Shown: one piece after another, positions 8,282 to 18,139 of the stretch
How the letters are laid out: the number at the start of each line of letters is the position of its first letter
Numbering within the stretch: position 1 is the stretch's first letter
From: Hymenobacter sp. BT188
GTDB taxonomy: Bacteria; Bacteroidota; Bacteroidia; Cytophagales; Hymenobacteraceae
Assembly (NCBI RefSeq): GCF_014333585.1
Contig: NZ_JACSCW010000001.1
Coordinates: 558,001-622,000 of the forward strand
Length of the DNA: 64,000 nucleotides
Direction: 5' to 3'
Position numbers and translations under genes: made by a program
Notes under the pieces: model-generated
What the model was told of the DNA's origin: nothing
The model's input: the letters and a program-made list of their open reading frames with translations, nothing else
Databases searched by the model: none

Positions 8282-9292
8282 ATGACCCGTTTTCTGTTGC
8301 TGCTGCCTGCGTTTGTTTTCGCTGGTTTTGCCGCCACCGCCGCGCCCCGGCTCGCTCTCCCGCCCGATTCCATTGGGGTTGAATACCGCAATAATAAAAT
8401 GTTTATCAAGCATCGTGTGGTGGCTGGGGAAACCCTTTATGGCCTCTCGCGGCGCTATTCGGTGCCCGTTGAGCAAATTGTGGAAACCAATTCTTCGCTC
8501 AAAGGCGCGCTCGTAACGGGTCAGGTAGTGTTGGTGCCCCGCACGCGGGTGGTGCTCACAACGCCTGCACCCACAAGCACCGCCGCTCGCCCATCAGCAC
8601 CCGCCAACACAGTTGCCGCAGCCCGTTCTCTGCCCACCGATAGCAACGGAAACCGCGTGTACACGGTGCAAAAAGGACAGACGCTGTATGCAGTAGCCCG
8701 CCTCTTTCAGCTTTCTCCCGTTGATCTGGCGCGCTTTAATGACCTACCTGCTACCACTGGCGTTAAGGTCGGTCAGCGCCTGATTATAGTGCCGGCCGGC
8801 GCGAAAGCGCCCGCAACGGCAACGGCGTCGACTACTCCGTCCCCTGCACCCGTAGAAACGCCTGCTACTCCCGCGCCTACCTCAGCGCCAGTAACGCCGA
8901 AACCAGTCGTAACGGCTCCAATACCTGCTCGAACGGTTCCGGCCCCAACCAACACTAAAGACTCTGTTCGCACTCCGGCTCAGGAAGCGGAGGAGCGCGC
9001 GCCGGAGCGGGCCAGTGAAGTTGTGCGTCGCGTAACCGAAAGCGGGTTGGCCACCAAAATTGAAGGCACCGGCACCGATAAATACTTGGCTTTGCATAAA
9101 ACGGCTGCTGTTGGTACCATCATGCAGGTGCGCAACATCATGAACGGGCAGTCTGTGTACGTGCGTGTCATTGGTCAATTGCCCGATACAGGCGAAAACA
9201 GCAACATTCTGGTGCGCCTGTCGCCCCGCGCCGTGCAGCGTCTTTCCACACCCGACAACCGCTTCCGGGTAGAAACTTCATACGTGCCGTAA
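8282..9292 (+). CDS. Exported two-LysM protein with C-terminal RlpA-like domain
   Basis: A 336-residue protein. A signal peptide (MTRFLLLLPAFVFAGFAATA) leads to the envelope. LysM domain 1 (about 44-88, HRVVAGETLYGLSRRYSV) and LysM domain 2 (about 126-171, YTVQKGQTLYAVARLF) bind peptidoglycan. A Pro/Ala/Thr-rich linker follows (172-240). The C-terminal 80 residues (VGTIMQVRNIMNGQSVYVRV) resemble a double-psi beta-barrel of the RlpA or septal-ring type. The protein probably sits in the periplasm and contacts the cell wall. The start at 8282 is chosen for its signal peptide; an upstream open stretch of 49 codons has none. Confidence 0.85.
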   Translation: MTRFLLLLPAFVFAGFAATAAPRLALPPDSIGVEYRNNKMFIKHRVVAGETLYGLSRRYSVPVEQIVETNSSLKGALVTGQVVLVPRTRVVLTTPAPTSTAARPSAPANTVAAARSLPTDSNGNRVYTVQKGQTLYAVARLFQLSPVDLARFNDLPATTGVKVGQRLIIVPAGAKAPATATASTTPSPAPVETPATPAPTSAPVTPKPVVTAPIPARTVPAPTNTKDSVRTPAQEAEERAPERASEVVRRVTESGLATKIEGTGTDKYLALHKTAAVGTIMQVRNIMNGQSVYVRVIGQLPDTGENSNILVRLSPRAVQRLSTPDNRFRVETSYVP

Positions 9293-9315
9293 GTAAGAAG
9301 CTGATAACTACGACC

Positions 9316-9366
9316 TAGGAGTCAGGAGTGGAAGCGAAAAGTAACGCCTCGCAACTCTTGACTCCT
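9316..9366 (+). terminator. Hairpin downstream of LysM gene
   Basis: AGGAGTCAGGAGT pairs, with one mismatch, with ACTCTTGACTCCT. The loop is about 25 bases and a weak T-rich tail (GGCTTTGTTTT) follows. It is a plausible terminator between the LysM gene and the next gene. Confidence 0.5.
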
Positions 9367-9404
9367 GGCTTTGTTTTATAGCTAACCACCTCCAAATCAT
9401 TCAA

Positions 9405-10163
9405 TTGAATCACGCGCAGCTCCGAGAGTTTCTCGACGACCATTACGACCGCTACAATCGGCCGGCCTTCATTACTAACGACCCAATTAGTATTCCGCAC
9501 CGGTTTTCTCAGCGTCAGGATGTGGAAATAAGCGGGCTTTTTGCGGCTTTGCTAGCCTGGGGGCGCCGCCCAACCATCATCAGCAAGTGCCACGAGCTGA
9601 TGCGTCGCATGGACGATGCGCCTTACCAGTTCATCACCCAACACTCCGATGAAGATTTGAAGAAGCTGCTGGGCTTCTGTCACCGTACCTTCTGCGACAC
9701 CGACCTGCTGTATTTCGTGCATTGGCTGCGCTGGTATTACGCTGACCATGACACATTGGAAGATGCCTTTTTGCAGGGCAACACCCAGCGCGAGCGGCTC
9801 GAAAACTTTCATAACCTGTTTTTTAGCTTGCCCGATGCGCCCCAGCGCACCCGAAAACACGTGGCGACGCCGGACCGCGGCTCTGCCTGCAAACGAGTAA
9901 ATATGTACCTGCGCTGGCTTGTGCGCTGCGACGACCGGGGCGTAGATTTCGGCCTCTGGACGCGCCTACCTATGACTGATCTGGTCTGCCCCTGTGATGT
10001 GCACGTAGAGCGCGTTTCCCGTCGCTTGGGTCTGCTTACGCGCCGCATTGTTGATTGGTCAGCAGCCGAAGAACTGACCGCTCACCTCCGTGATTTTGCC
10101 CCCCACGACCCTGTGAAGTACGATTTTGCTTTGTTTGGGCTGGGTGTTGAGGAGAAGTTATAG
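9405..10163 (+). CDS. TIGR02757 (DUF2400) family protein
   Basis: A 252-residue protein of a family conserved in Bacteroidota and other groups, with no established function. The hallmark segments are present: DPISIPHRFSQRQDVEISG near the N-terminus, LLAWGRR, RKHVATPDRGSACKRVNMYL in the middle and PMTDLVCPCDVHVERVSRRL near the end. The conserved DPI-H-F and RGSACKR-N-LRW layout suggests a helical fold related to HhH DNA glycosylases, but this is only a family-level hint. The start appears to be TTG at 9405, the first codon that keeps the family N-terminus (NHAQLREFLDDHYDRYNRP); no ATG is suitably placed. It is cytosolic. Confidence 0.85.
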   Translation: MNHAQLREFLDDHYDRYNRPAFITNDPISIPHRFSQRQDVEISGLFAALLAWGRRPTIISKCHELMRRMDDAPYQFITQHSDEDLKKLLGFCHRTFCDTDLLYFVHWLRWYYADHDTLEDAFLQGNTQRERLENFHNLFFSLPDAPQRTRKHVATPDRGSACKRVNMYLRWLVRCDDRGVDFGLWTRLPMTDLVCPCDVHVERVSRRLGLLTRRIVDWSAAEELTAHLRDFAPHDPVKYDFALFGLGVEEKL

Positions 10164-10176
10164 GTTTTAAACTCCG

Positions 10177-11478
10177 TTATGGGTGGGAATATAATACTCC
10201 GCCTTTCATCACCAGCTTTACCTGTCGCAACGCCGTTACATCGCGGGTGGGGTCGCCGGCTACGGCTACTAAATCGGCAAGCAAGCCGGGACGGACGCTG
10301 CCACGGTCGGCGAGATGAAAAATGCGGGCATTTCCGCTGGTAGCGGCGCGCAATACGTCAAGCGGCTGCATACCGTGATCCTGCACTAGCTGTTCCATTT
10401 CGCGCACATTGTCGCCGTGCGTGAATACGCCTACATCACCGCCTATCACCAAATCGACGCCGGCTTTGCGGGCGGCTTGCATACTGGTGCGTTTTTGCTG
10501 AACTCGCTCGGGTAGGGGCACAGTGCCTCTGCGCCAACCCTGATATTGGGAAATGGCGTCGCCGGCGGCCACGGTAGGGCAGAGAGCTACACCACGCTGC
10601 TTCATTAGCTTGAATATTTCCGGCGTGCCATTGTCGCCGTGTTCTATAGTTTCGACGCCGGCGAGTGTGGCCCGCCGCATACCTTCCGGCGTGCTAGCGT
10701 GGGCTACGACTGGGCGGCTCGCGGCTCGCGCGGTTTGCACAATCAGGTTCAACTCATCCTGCGAAAACGTTGGCCGGGAAGGCTCGCCCTGACCCCAGCG
10801 GTAGTCGGCGTAGACTTTAATAATATCGGCACCCCTGCCAATCTGCTCCCGCACGGCTCGCACAATACCTTCTACGCCATCAGCTTCCTGCGCACCTTGG
10901 GGGGCATTTACGTCTACGGAAAGCTTGGGCCCGTAGCTGCCAGTGGCCACCAGCGCCAGCGTAGCCACCAGTAGGCGCGGTCCAGGTATAATACCTTGGT
11001 TAATAGCTTGTTTTAAGCCAACATCAGCGTAACCTGCTCCCTCGCTGCCGAGGTCTCTGGCAGTAGTGAAACCGGCTAGCAGTGTTTTCTGGGCGTGGGC
11101 AGTGGCGCGAGCTACCCTCAGCGCGTGCGATTCCAGCAGCACTTGGTCATTCCAACTCGTCTCGTTGTAGGGGTGAAGCAGCATGTGTGAATGCCCCTCA
11201 ATAAGGCCCGGCAGCAGCGTAAGCCCCGGCAGCTCCAGCGTACGCGCCCCAGTTGGTGCTGTCACCTGGCCGGCCGGCCCAGCCGCCGTAATCTTGTCGC
11301 CGGTTACTACGACTACCCAGCCAGAATGCAGACTCTCCCCATCGAAAACCGCCGCTGGACGAAGTAGCGTAGTAACAACTGGCGCAACAGAAGAAGCTTG
11401 AGCCAAAAGCGCAACAGGCTGTCCCGACAAAAAGGCAGATAGCAATAAACCTAAACAACTAAACGAAGCACGATTCAT
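10177..11478 (-). CDS. Exported amidohydrolase-family protein
   Basis: A 433-residue protein with a signal peptide ([19 protein letters not shown]...LAQA). It is a member of the metal-dependent amidohydrolase superfamily. The first metal motif GHSHM is at residues 95-99. Other ligands are the Lys in IIKVYADY, His in PVVAHAST, His in TIEHGDN and Asp in [13 protein letters not shown]. The C-terminal beta-sandwich strand [20 protein letters not shown] is typical of imidazolonepropionase- and prolidase-like members. The substrate is unknown; Xaa-Pro dipeptidase-like or cyclic amide hydrolysis in the periplasm is plausible. The start at 11478 is chosen for the signal peptide. Confidence 0.88.
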   Translation of the reverse strand: MNRASFSCLGLLLSAFLSGQPVALLAQASSVAPVVTTLLRPAAVFDGESLHSGWVVVVTGDKITAAGPAGQVTAPTGARTLELPGLTLLPGLIEGHSHMLLHPYNETSWNDQVLLESHALRVARATAHAQKTLLAGFTTARDLGSEGAGYADVGLKQAINQGIIPGPRLLVATLALVATGSYGPKLSVDVNAPQGAQEADGVEGIVRAVREQIGRGADIIKVYADYRWGQGEPSRPTFSQDELNLIVQTARAASRPVVAHASTPEGMRRATLAGVETIEHGDNGTPEIFKLMKQRGVALCPTVAAGDAISQYQGWRRGTVPLPERVQQKRTSMQAARKAGVDLVIGGDVGVFTHGDNVREMEQLVQDHGMQPLDVLRAATSGNARIFHLADRGSVRPGLLADLVAVAGDPTRDVTALRQVKLVMKGGVLYSHP

Positions 11479-11616
11479 ACAGAGGAGAGAAAGCTGACAC
11501 AAAGCCAATAGCTGGAACCAGCTTGACAAGTAAGCTGTGGCTATCAGCCGAAAGTAAGCCCAATTAGCTTAGAATAGGCGCATTTTGTAAAAAGACTGGG
11601 TCAACACTCTACGTCT

Positions 11617-13869
11617 TTACTTAGCCTTCTTCAATCGTTTAGCTTTCTTCTTGCGCTTGCTCTCAGATGGTGCGGCAACTGGCCCGCTTACGAGCGTCAT
11701 TTCGTCGACTAAGTGTTTGGCTCCGGCGCACTTATCGACCACAAACAACATGTAGCGCACGTCGAGGGTAATGTTGCGCACGCGGTCGGGGTCAAACATG
11801 ATGTCGCTCATGGTGCCTTCCCAGTTACGGTCGAAGTTGACACCGATCAGCTCGCCCCGACCATTAATAACTGGTGAGCCAGAATTGCCCCCCGTCGTGT
11901 GATTCGTGGCAATAAAGGCCACGGGCACCGTACCGTTCACGGCATAAGGCCCATAATCTTTCTTCTGATATAAATCGGTGAGGCGGGCCGGAACTTGAAA
12001 ATCCGGATTGGCAGAGTCAGCTTTGGCCATTAGCCCATCCAGGGTAGTATAATAGGCGTAGCGCACGCCGTCAGCGGGTTCATAGCCAGCTACTTGCCCA
12101 TAAGCCACCCGTAAGGTAGAGTTGGCATCAGGGTAGAATTTGCGGTCGGTCTGCATCTGGCGCAAACCGGCCAGATAGGTGCGGGCCAGTACGGCTACGT
12201 TATCGGTGGCAATAGTAAAAGGCGGCAAAATATTCGCCCGATAGTTCGTAACAATGGCATTTACCAACTGATAAGCCGGATCATTGAGCAAAGCACGAGC
12301 GTTTCCCTGAGCTACTTCATCAAGTACAGCGTACGCATCGGCTTGGGTAGTAAGGCGCGATTTTGAATACAGCGAAGAGACATAGGTAGCCCAGCCTGTG
12401 GGGCCGGGATATTGCTTGCGCAGTGTCTTTACATAGTCGGGGAGGAAAGCCGCGGGAGTGCCGTCGGCATAGAGAGCAAGTAGGGCCGCCGCTACTTTTT
12501 GGTCAGTCGGTTTGTTGTAGTTCTTAAAGAAGCCGACGGCGCCTTTCTTTAGCTTTTCTACCGCGGCTGCGAGGTCGGCGGGGGGCGTTTTGGCAGCGGC
12601 CATGTCGCCTAAAGCGGTAAGGCTATTGGCATAGAGCAACAGTTCCACGCCCAAGACAGCTTCGGTTACGTAGTCGCGGGCTACGGTTAGGTCGCGCAGA
12701 CTGGCGTAATTTTTCTCGAATTCAGGAAGTAAAGCTCCGTAGGTGGCTTTGCGGGCAGCATCGCCGGAATTGACCCACTGCGTGAAACGGGCTTCCTGCT
12801 CGCGCTTGCGGGCAACGGCATCCAGCTTTTTAAGGCCCCGATTTTCACCTATCCATTTCTTCCAATAATTAGCCAGACTCGCATATTTGGCCGCATACTG
12901 GATGCGCACTTTATCCGAGGCCTTCATATCCTGATCCAGAAGGCGAAGCTTGGCGTCGCGCACTTTGATTTTGGCGGGGTTGGAGAGCGAATACAACTCG
13001 TCGACGCCCCACGAGGTCAGGTATTCGTTGGTCCTGCCGGGAAAGCCGAAAACCAGGGTAAAGTCGCCGGGCTTAACGCCATTCAGGGAAATGGGCAGAT
13101 GATGACGTGGCTTAAATGGTTTGTTGTCAGAAGAATAAGTGGCAGGCTTATTATCAGGGCCGGCGTAGATACGAAACAAAGAAAAGTCGCCGGTGTGGCG
13201 GGGCCACATCCAATTATCCGTGTCGCCGCCAAACTTGCCGATGGTGGAAGGCGGAGCGCCTACTAAGCGCACATCTTGAAAAACCTCCGTGACAAACATA
13301 TAATACTCGTTCCCATTAAAGAACGGGCGTACAAATGCTTGGTAATGCGTGCCTTGCACGGCGGCCTGCGCCACGCGCTGCCCGTTCTGCTGCACCAGCC
13401 GCTCGCGCTCAGCCTCCGCGATATCCGTGGTAGGCACGCCAGCCAATACCTGACCGGTTACATCTTCCATGCGCACGATAAACGTAGCCGTCAGGCCCGG
13501 ATTGGGCAATTCCTGGTCGCGGCTCATGGCCCAGTAGCCGTTGGTGAGGTAGTCTTTCTCGACGGAGGAATGGCTTTGAATCTGGCTGTAGCCGCAGTGA
13601 TGGTTGGTGAGCAACAGGCCCTGGTCGGAGATAATCTCTCCCGTGCAGCCACCACCAAACTGCACTACGGCGTCCTTCAGGCTGCCCTGATTTACGCTAT
13701 AAATCTGCTCCGCCGTAAGCTGAAGGCCTTTTTTCTGCATATCCGCCTCATTTAGCTGTTTGAGCAGCAATGGCAGCCACATGCCTTCATCGGCACGGGC
13801 GGCGGGCAGAAAGAAGAACAGTGTGAACACCAGCAGAACCAGGCGAATTGCGAATAGGCGTGTAGACAT
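11617..13869 (-). CDS. S46-family dipeptidyl-peptidase (DPP7/DPP11 type)
   Basis: A 750-residue periplasmic serine exopeptidase that removes dipeptides from peptide N-termini for amino-acid nutrition. Signal peptide 1-26; the mature protein starts DEGMWLPLLL, the family N-terminus. Catalytic His lies in LLLTNHHCGYSQ (about 87-98). The catalytic Ser is in TGGNSGSPVING (about 655-667), followed by the family motif GVNFDRNWEG. The last 20 residues are Lys-rich (SKRKKKAKRLKKAK), which is unusual for an exported enzyme. S46 enzymes are almost confined to Bacteroidota and relatives. DPP7 and DPP11 specificity depends on one residue that I cannot align safely here. Confidence 0.95.
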   Translation of the reverse strand: MSTRLFAIRLVLLVFTLFFFLPAARADEGMWLPLLLKQLNEADMQKKGLQLTAEQIYSVNQGSLKDAVVQFGGGCTGEIISDQGLLLTNHHCGYSQIQSHSSVEKDYLTNGYWAMSRDQELPNPGLTATFIVRMEDVTGQVLAGVPTTDIAEAERERLVQQNGQRVAQAAVQGTHYQAFVRPFFNGNEYYMFVTEVFQDVRLVGAPPSTIGKFGGDTDNWMWPRHTGDFSLFRIYAGPDNKPATYSSDNKPFKPRHHLPISLNGVKPGDFTLVFGFPGRTNEYLTSWGVDELYSLSNPAKIKVRDAKLRLLDQDMKASDKVRIQYAAKYASLANYWKKWIGENRGLKKLDAVARKREQEARFTQWVNSGDAARKATYGALLPEFEKNYASLRDLTVARDYVTEAVLGVELLLYANSLTALGDMAAAKTPPADLAAAVEKLKKGAVGFFKNYNKPTDQKVAAALLALYADGTPAAFLPDYVKTLRKQYPGPTGWATYVSSLYSKSRLTTQADAYAVLDEVAQGNARALLNDPAYQLVNAIVTNYRANILPPFTIATDNVAVLARTYLAGLRQMQTDRKFYPDANSTLRVAYGQVAGYEPADGVRYAYYTTLDGLMAKADSANPDFQVPARLTDLYQKKDYGPYAVNGTVPVAFIATNHTTGGNSGSPVINGRGELIGVNFDRNWEGTMSDIMFDPDRVRNITLDVRYMLFVVDKCAGAKHLVDEMTLVSGPVAAPSESKRKKKAKRLKKAK

Positions 13870-13980
13870 CGGAATTAAATGGCGAAAAGAGTAATGTAAG
13901 CCCGGTTTAAGCGCTTCTCGGCTATTTAAGTCTCGAAGTTTTTCTCACAAAATAGTTGAGAAGTACTTCGTGCGCATGAA

Positions 13981-14026
13981 GCAGCCCTCCGCTCACCGTC
14001 CTGTATTACGGCGCGCGGAGGGCTGC
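13981..14026. terminator. GC-rich hairpin between YkvA-like and S46 genes
   Basis: GCAGCCCTCCGC (13981-13992) pairs perfectly with GCGGAGGGCTGC (14015-14026). A four-T tail is on the plus-strand side only. It lies just past the stop of the minus-strand gene at 14042. It is possibly a weak terminator or an RNA-processing hairpin. Confidence 0.45.
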
Positions 14027-14041
14027 TTTTACTGTAAAATG

Positions 14042-14551
14042 CTAAGAGTGACCTAGTTCAGCTACGGCCGGCTGCGACTTATCAGAAATGGCTGGGGTGG
14101 AAGGAGGAGCGATAACGCCATTATTTGGCGCCGCCGATTTGCTTTCCCAGGCCTGAAAACGAGCAATCTCGCCCTGAAATTTGCTGATAAACCAGCTAAT
14201 CAGACTTAGATCATCCAGAAAACCGACTACGGGAATAAAATCGGGCACCAGGTCGATGGGCGACAACACATACAGGAGAACGGCAAGGCCGGAGATGATG
14301 GTCGTCGTCTCAATTTGACGGTACGAACCACTGACAAAAGCGCCTATCAAGCGAATCAGCGTGCGCGCCATATCAATGATCTGTTGTATGGGGCCTTTTT
14401 TACTGTCTTTTGCGTCGAGCTTGGAAGCTACTTCGCGCAGGATGAGAGCAACGCGAAACGGCCTCCCCAGCAATTTGCTGGCCCGGCCAAGGAATACGTT
14501 GAAAAGTGCGTTTTTCGAAATAGCGAGGCCTTTTTCGTACAGTGAGGACAT
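14042..14551 (-). CDS. DUF1232 (YkvA-like) membrane protein
   Basis: About 169 residues. The DUF1232 core is the membrane segment SGLAVLLYVLSPIDLVPDFI followed by PVVGFLDDLSLISWF (about 88-123), where the conserved Pro-Ile-Asp-Leu-x-Pro-Asp and Asp-Asp motifs are intact. The N-terminal 75 residues are helical and basic and could be cytosolic. The C-terminal 35 residues are low-complexity. The role is unknown; family members are small inner-membrane proteins found widely. The start may be 14551 or two codons upstream. Confidence 0.85.
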   Translation of the reverse strand: MSSLYEKGLAISKNALFNVFLGRASKLLGRPFRVALILREVASKLDAKDSKKGPIQQIIDMARTLIRLIGAFVSGSYRQIETTTIISGLAVLLYVLSPIDLVPDFIPVVGFLDDLSLISWFISKFQGEIARFQAWESKSAAPNNGVIAPPSTPAISDKSQPAVAELGHS

Positions 14552-14784
14552 GAGCAATATGTTAAGTAAGAGGTTGGTAAAATGGGTACGGTTGAGAACG
14601 GGCTGGCGTTGTAGGAGTCTTGTCTGATAGATGATTTTTGAGCGGAAGTTGATGCATTCAATAGGATGGTACGATCAGCATGGAGCATTACACCCGTCTG
14701 GGGGGCTTTTTTTGAGGGTGGCTTAGATCAAAACAGGGCTCCACCTTCTGTACTTTAAAAAAAGCCCCCCAGGCAGTACCCATA

Positions 14785-14827
14785 GAACAAAGAAGGTCCC
14801 ACTTCTTAAGTGGGACCTTCTTTGTTC
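14785..14827. terminator. Perfect 20-bp hairpin terminator after the T9SS protein gene
   Basis: GAACAAAGAAGGTCCCACTT (14785-14804) and its exact complement (14808-14827) enclose a 3-base loop. It lies 25 bases past the minus-strand stop at 14852 and can act in both directions. A facing pair of CTGGGGGGC motifs sits just to its left (14698-14706 and 14764-14772). Confidence 0.85.
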
Positions 14828-14851
14828 GGTTATAACCTGTCAGACGTTCAT

Positions 14852-17800
14852 CTATTGCTTCACAAACCGCTTTACATAGGTTTGACTCGGACTGGTAATA
14901 CGTAGAATATACACGCCCTCACTGAGGCTAGATAGCTTCTGGTTTAGCTGTTGATTTACCTGCTCCAACGAGCCCGCAGCCTGTGCTACGGCCCGTCCAT
15001 CGGCACTCATTACCTGCATGCGCACCTGCTGCCCGGCGGAAGCTGGCAAGCGCAGTTGCACCTTGCTGGTAGTCGGATTAGGATAAACATCCAGTTGAGC
15101 ATTAGCCTTCTGTGCACTGCTGCTGGATGTTACGTAGCCAAAAGCGAAGCGCGTCAATACAGGATAATGGTCGGAAGTAGTGTTGGCGTAGTTGGGGATA
15201 AGGGCCGCCAGATCGGTGCGGAGCTGTGCCGTAGAAGGCAGGTAAAAAGCATTCAGCTCGCTCGATACCACAACGTGGTCGATAACGTCGCCAAAATCTA
15301 CGGTTGAGCGCTGGCCTGTCTGGCTCAGAGGTAAGGTAAGCGCTACATAGTTAGCTACATCAGTGGTAAAGGCGCTAAACGATGTAGCAGTGGTGTTCAC
15401 GCCAGAAGCTACGGTTTGGTCAAGGTCATCGTTGAAGTCGCCCAGAATAATAACGTTGCCGGTACTGAAGCGAGAGTCTAGTTCAGCTTTCAGTGCATCA
15501 GCCCCCAATTTCCGCCGGTCATACGCCTCCTGAGCATCAGCTACAGAGGTGTTTTCGTTGGCTTTGGCGTGAATAAGCACAAAGTTTATACGCTGCGTCT
15601 GCCCATTGATGGCTACATCGGCCTCCATTAAATATGGGAAGCGCCCCGAAGACCAAGCGTTGTATTGGGGACATGTAGTGGCATTATCAGGGCAGCGCAA
15701 TAGACCAGAGAACGTAGGGTTGCTCACGACACTCGTGCGATACACAAAAACTAGCTTCTGAGCCGAAGCATAGTCGGGGTCGTTGTTGTCGGGCGCATTC
15801 GAGCCGAATTCTGCCACCTTATACTTATAGTTGCCGGGCAACTGGCGCACAACTGCCCCTAAGCGGGCCGTATCCACTACTTCCGTCAGCCCATACACAT
15901 CAGCATTTAGGTTTGTCAGAATAGTCTGTACATTGGCCTGCTGTAAGTCATCGTTGGTGGGAGCCTGAGCCGTAGAGCCGAACCACTCAATATTCCAGTT
16001 GGCTACGTCCAGCGTATTATCAGGCGCATATGTGTTGCCTGCCACGGCTACAGTTACATTAGAAGCTCCTGTGGTGCTGGCCGTTAAGGTAGAAGTATAG
16101 GAGCGAGCAGCCAGAGTAGGCGTGAAGCGCACCGTTAGGGTAGTGGAAATAAAGTTGGCCTCCTCTACGGTGTAAGTCAGTGAATTAGAGAAGGCAGTAG
16201 TGCCGTTCTTTGAAAGCTGAAAGGCTGGATCAGAGGATGTTATGGTAACGGGGCCAGTGAGGTTGCGAAAGGTGGCAGTCAGCGTTTGCTGGGCCGAGGC
16301 GTTGATAGCCTGATAGCCGAAAGCTATACTGGCGGGGTTGAGTAACAAAACCGGCGCTGCGGGCGCATTGGCGTTTTGCAGGCGCAAATCATCCAACGTC
16401 CAACGGGCGGCGCCCAACTCCGGTCCACTTGTGTAAACAAAGGCTATGTAAACATTGGGCGCTTTAAAGCGAGTGAGGTCGATATCAGGCGTTAGCGTCC
16501 AGACATCGGAACCGCTGCCGGGGAAGTCAGCATTCAGGTCGGTCCAGGTTACGCCGGCAGCGGTTGGGCTGCCCGTACCCGAGTAGTTGGTCGAAACCCG
16601 CAACCGCAGCGCCGCACCCGAGAAAGCCACCCGGCTCCAGAAGGAGAAAATCGGGAATTGGAAGGCGCTCAAATCAAAGGCTGGCGAAATCAACCAGTCC
16701 TCATTAGGTACACTAGCACCCGAAGCAAATCCGTTGATCTGCAATCCATTAGGAGCAGAAGCGCGATTGGTTGGGTCGTTGCCCGCGCGGCCAAAGGTGG
16801 TGCAGCCCCAGGTTTGTGGGCCCGTTACGCTGAAGGCCGTCCAGGTATCGAAGCTGGTAGAGCCGCTGGGGCATACATTAAACGAAAACAGGTTGTTATT
16901 CGGATCGATGCCCGTACCAGAAACGGATACATTCTTGGCCTCCGCCCCGGTGCTAGTATGCGTGATGGCACCGCTTGTAGCGCCGCCGGTGGTGGGAGTA
17001 AAGCGCACATACAGCGTTTGGGCCGTGGCCAACTCAGCCGGTGTGAAGGTGAGGGTAGAAGTGAAGGAGCTGCTGGGAGCGTTGCTTTTAGATAAAGCAA
17101 AACCGGTTGGAGCTGTGGCCGTTACGTCGGCCGTCAGGCTGCTGCCGGTGATGGTATAGGACTTGAGTGCTGAACTGGTATTGATAGCTTGGCGGTCGAA
17201 GGCAAGACTGGCTGGGGTCACGCTCAGCAAAGGAGCAGGAGCGCCCGCGTTGAACGACAAAGAAAAGTCGTCAATGGCCATTCCATCATCGGCCCCGGCG
17301 GCATTGAAATCGGTCCAGCGAATCCAGAAAGTGGAGTTTGGAGCGATATTCAGGTTGCTGATCGTGGCAGTGAGCGTAGCCGTATGAATAGGCGTAGCGA
17401 CCCCGCCGCCAATAACAGTTGCGCTGGGTGGATTACTGTAGTCAAGCTCATTTACATCTAGCCAACCCTCGGTTGTGGTAAGCGAAGTGGCGGAGGTACT
17501 GTATTGAAAATCAAGTCTGTCGGAGCGGCTAGTGCCGCCAACGCGCCAGGTTTCGCCTTGGTAAGTCAGGGTAAGACTGGTGATAGTCGTGCTGGTATTA
17601 TTGGTGAAGGAAGCGCCCAACGTAGGTGTCACGCTGCCGCTAAGTAAGCCCCCCAGTGCCCGGTCCGTCGATCCATCGGCTCCGTAGCTGTAGGTGTTGC
17701 CGCTATTTAGAGCACCATTGTTGGCGGTGTATGTGGTATTAGCGGCCGTTCCCACCTCCACGAAATCCCAGCCAGTAGGCAGCGTAGACTTTTCGTTTGT

Positions 17801-17932
17801 GCCAGTGGCAGGCAGCAAGTCAAAGTTTTGCGTGTACGGGCTAGTAGTGAGGGGCGCCTGTGCCCATGCGCCAGCCCCCGGCGCGAGTAGAAGCAGGCAG
17901 CAAAGCAGCCGAAAAAGTAAAGTCTGTTTCAT
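14852..17932 (-). CDS. Secreted endonuclease/exonuclease/phosphatase-domain protein with T9SS sorting domain
   Basis: A 1026-residue exported protein. Signal peptide 1-25. The N-terminal half contains beta-sandwich segments of the choice-of-anchor type (SFWSRVAFSGAALRLRVS) and IgG-like repeats (PASLAFDRQAINTSS, PASIAFGYQAINASA). From about residue 643 an EEP nuclease fold is visible: VANWNIEWFG, Glu in YGLTEVVD, Asp in IILGDFNDDL and the final SDHYPVLTRF. Residues 944-1026 (LDVYPNPTTSKVQLRLP...GVYILRI) form a type A C-terminal domain for type IX secretion. A secreted or cell-surface DNase or phosphodiesterase is likely; phosphate or nucleotide scavenging is an inference. Confidence 0.92.
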   Translation of the reverse strand: MKQTLLFRLLCCLLLLAPGAGAWAQAPLTTSPYTQNFDLLPATGTNEKSTLPTGWDFVEVGTAANTTYTANNGALNSGNTYSYGADGSTDRALGGLLSGSVTPTLGASFTNNTSTTITSLTLTYQGETWRVGGTSRSDRLDFQYSTSATSLTTTEGWLDVNELDYSNPPSATVIGGGVATPIHTATLTATISNLNIAPNSTFWIRWTDFNAAGADDGMAIDDFSLSFNAGAPAPLLSVTPASLAFDRQAINTSSALKSYTITGSSLTADVTATAPTGFALSKSNAPSSSFTSTLTFTPAELATAQTLYVRFTPTTGGATSGAITHTSTGAEAKNVSVSGTGIDPNNNLFSFNVCPSGSTSFDTWTAFSVTGPQTWGCTTFGRAGNDPTNRASAPNGLQINGFASGASVPNEDWLISPAFDLSAFQFPIFSFWSRVAFSGAALRLRVSTNYSGTGSPTAAGVTWTDLNADFPGSGSDVWTLTPDIDLTRFKAPNVYIAFVYTSGPELGAARWTLDDLRLQNANAPAAPVLLLNPASIAFGYQAINASAQQTLTATFRNLTGPVTITSSDPAFQLSKNGTTAFSNSLTYTVEEANFISTTLTVRFTPTLAARSYTSTLTASTTGASNVTVAVAGNTYAPDNTLDVANWNIEWFGSTAQAPTNDDLQQANVQTILTNLNADVYGLTEVVDTARLGAVVRQLPGNYKYKVAEFGSNAPDNNDPDYASAQKLVFVYRTSVVSNPTFSGLLRCPDNATTCPQYNAWSSGRFPYLMEADVAINGQTQRINFVLIHAKANENTSVADAQEAYDRRKLGADALKAELDSRFSTGNVIILGDFNDDLDQTVASGVNTTATSFSAFTTDVANYVALTLPLSQTGQRSTVDFGDVIDHVVVSSELNAFYLPSTAQLRTDLAALIPNYANTTSDHYPVLTRFAFGYVTSSSSAQKANAQLDVYPNPTTSKVQLRLPASAGQQVRMQVMSADGRAVAQAAGSLEQVNQQLNQKLSSLSEGVYILRITSPSQTYVKRFVKQ

Positions 17933-18078
17933 GAGACAGGAGTTTGGTGACGAATAGATTTATCTACGTTCTTGTATTAGGAATAGATATTATTTTAATA
18001 CTACCAATTTCTAAGGATATATCGCTCTAAACATCTTTCGGCATTCTTACGACTGACAATTCCTGGATGCCCGAAAAC

Positions 18079-18106
18079 GAAAAAAGCCCCTCATGGGGCT
18101 TTTTTT
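18079..18106 (-). terminator. Terminator after the 18140 gene
   Basis: AAAAAAGCCCC and GGGGCTTTTTTT enclose a TCAT loop, 30-35 bases past the minus-strand stop at 18140. It works in both directions and closes the amidoligase cluster. Confidence 0.85.
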
Positions 18107-18139
18107 AAGCTAAAAATGTATAAATGAGATGCGTGCAGA

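Noticed and set aside
13870..13980. Possible riboswitch between S46 and YkvA-like genes
   Set aside because: Only a simple hairpin is visible; no conserved aptamer sequence was recognised.
16587..17159. 190-codon plus-strand frame opposite the T9SS protein
   Set aside because: Shadow of the Thr/Ser-rich coding strand; no start context and no motifs.
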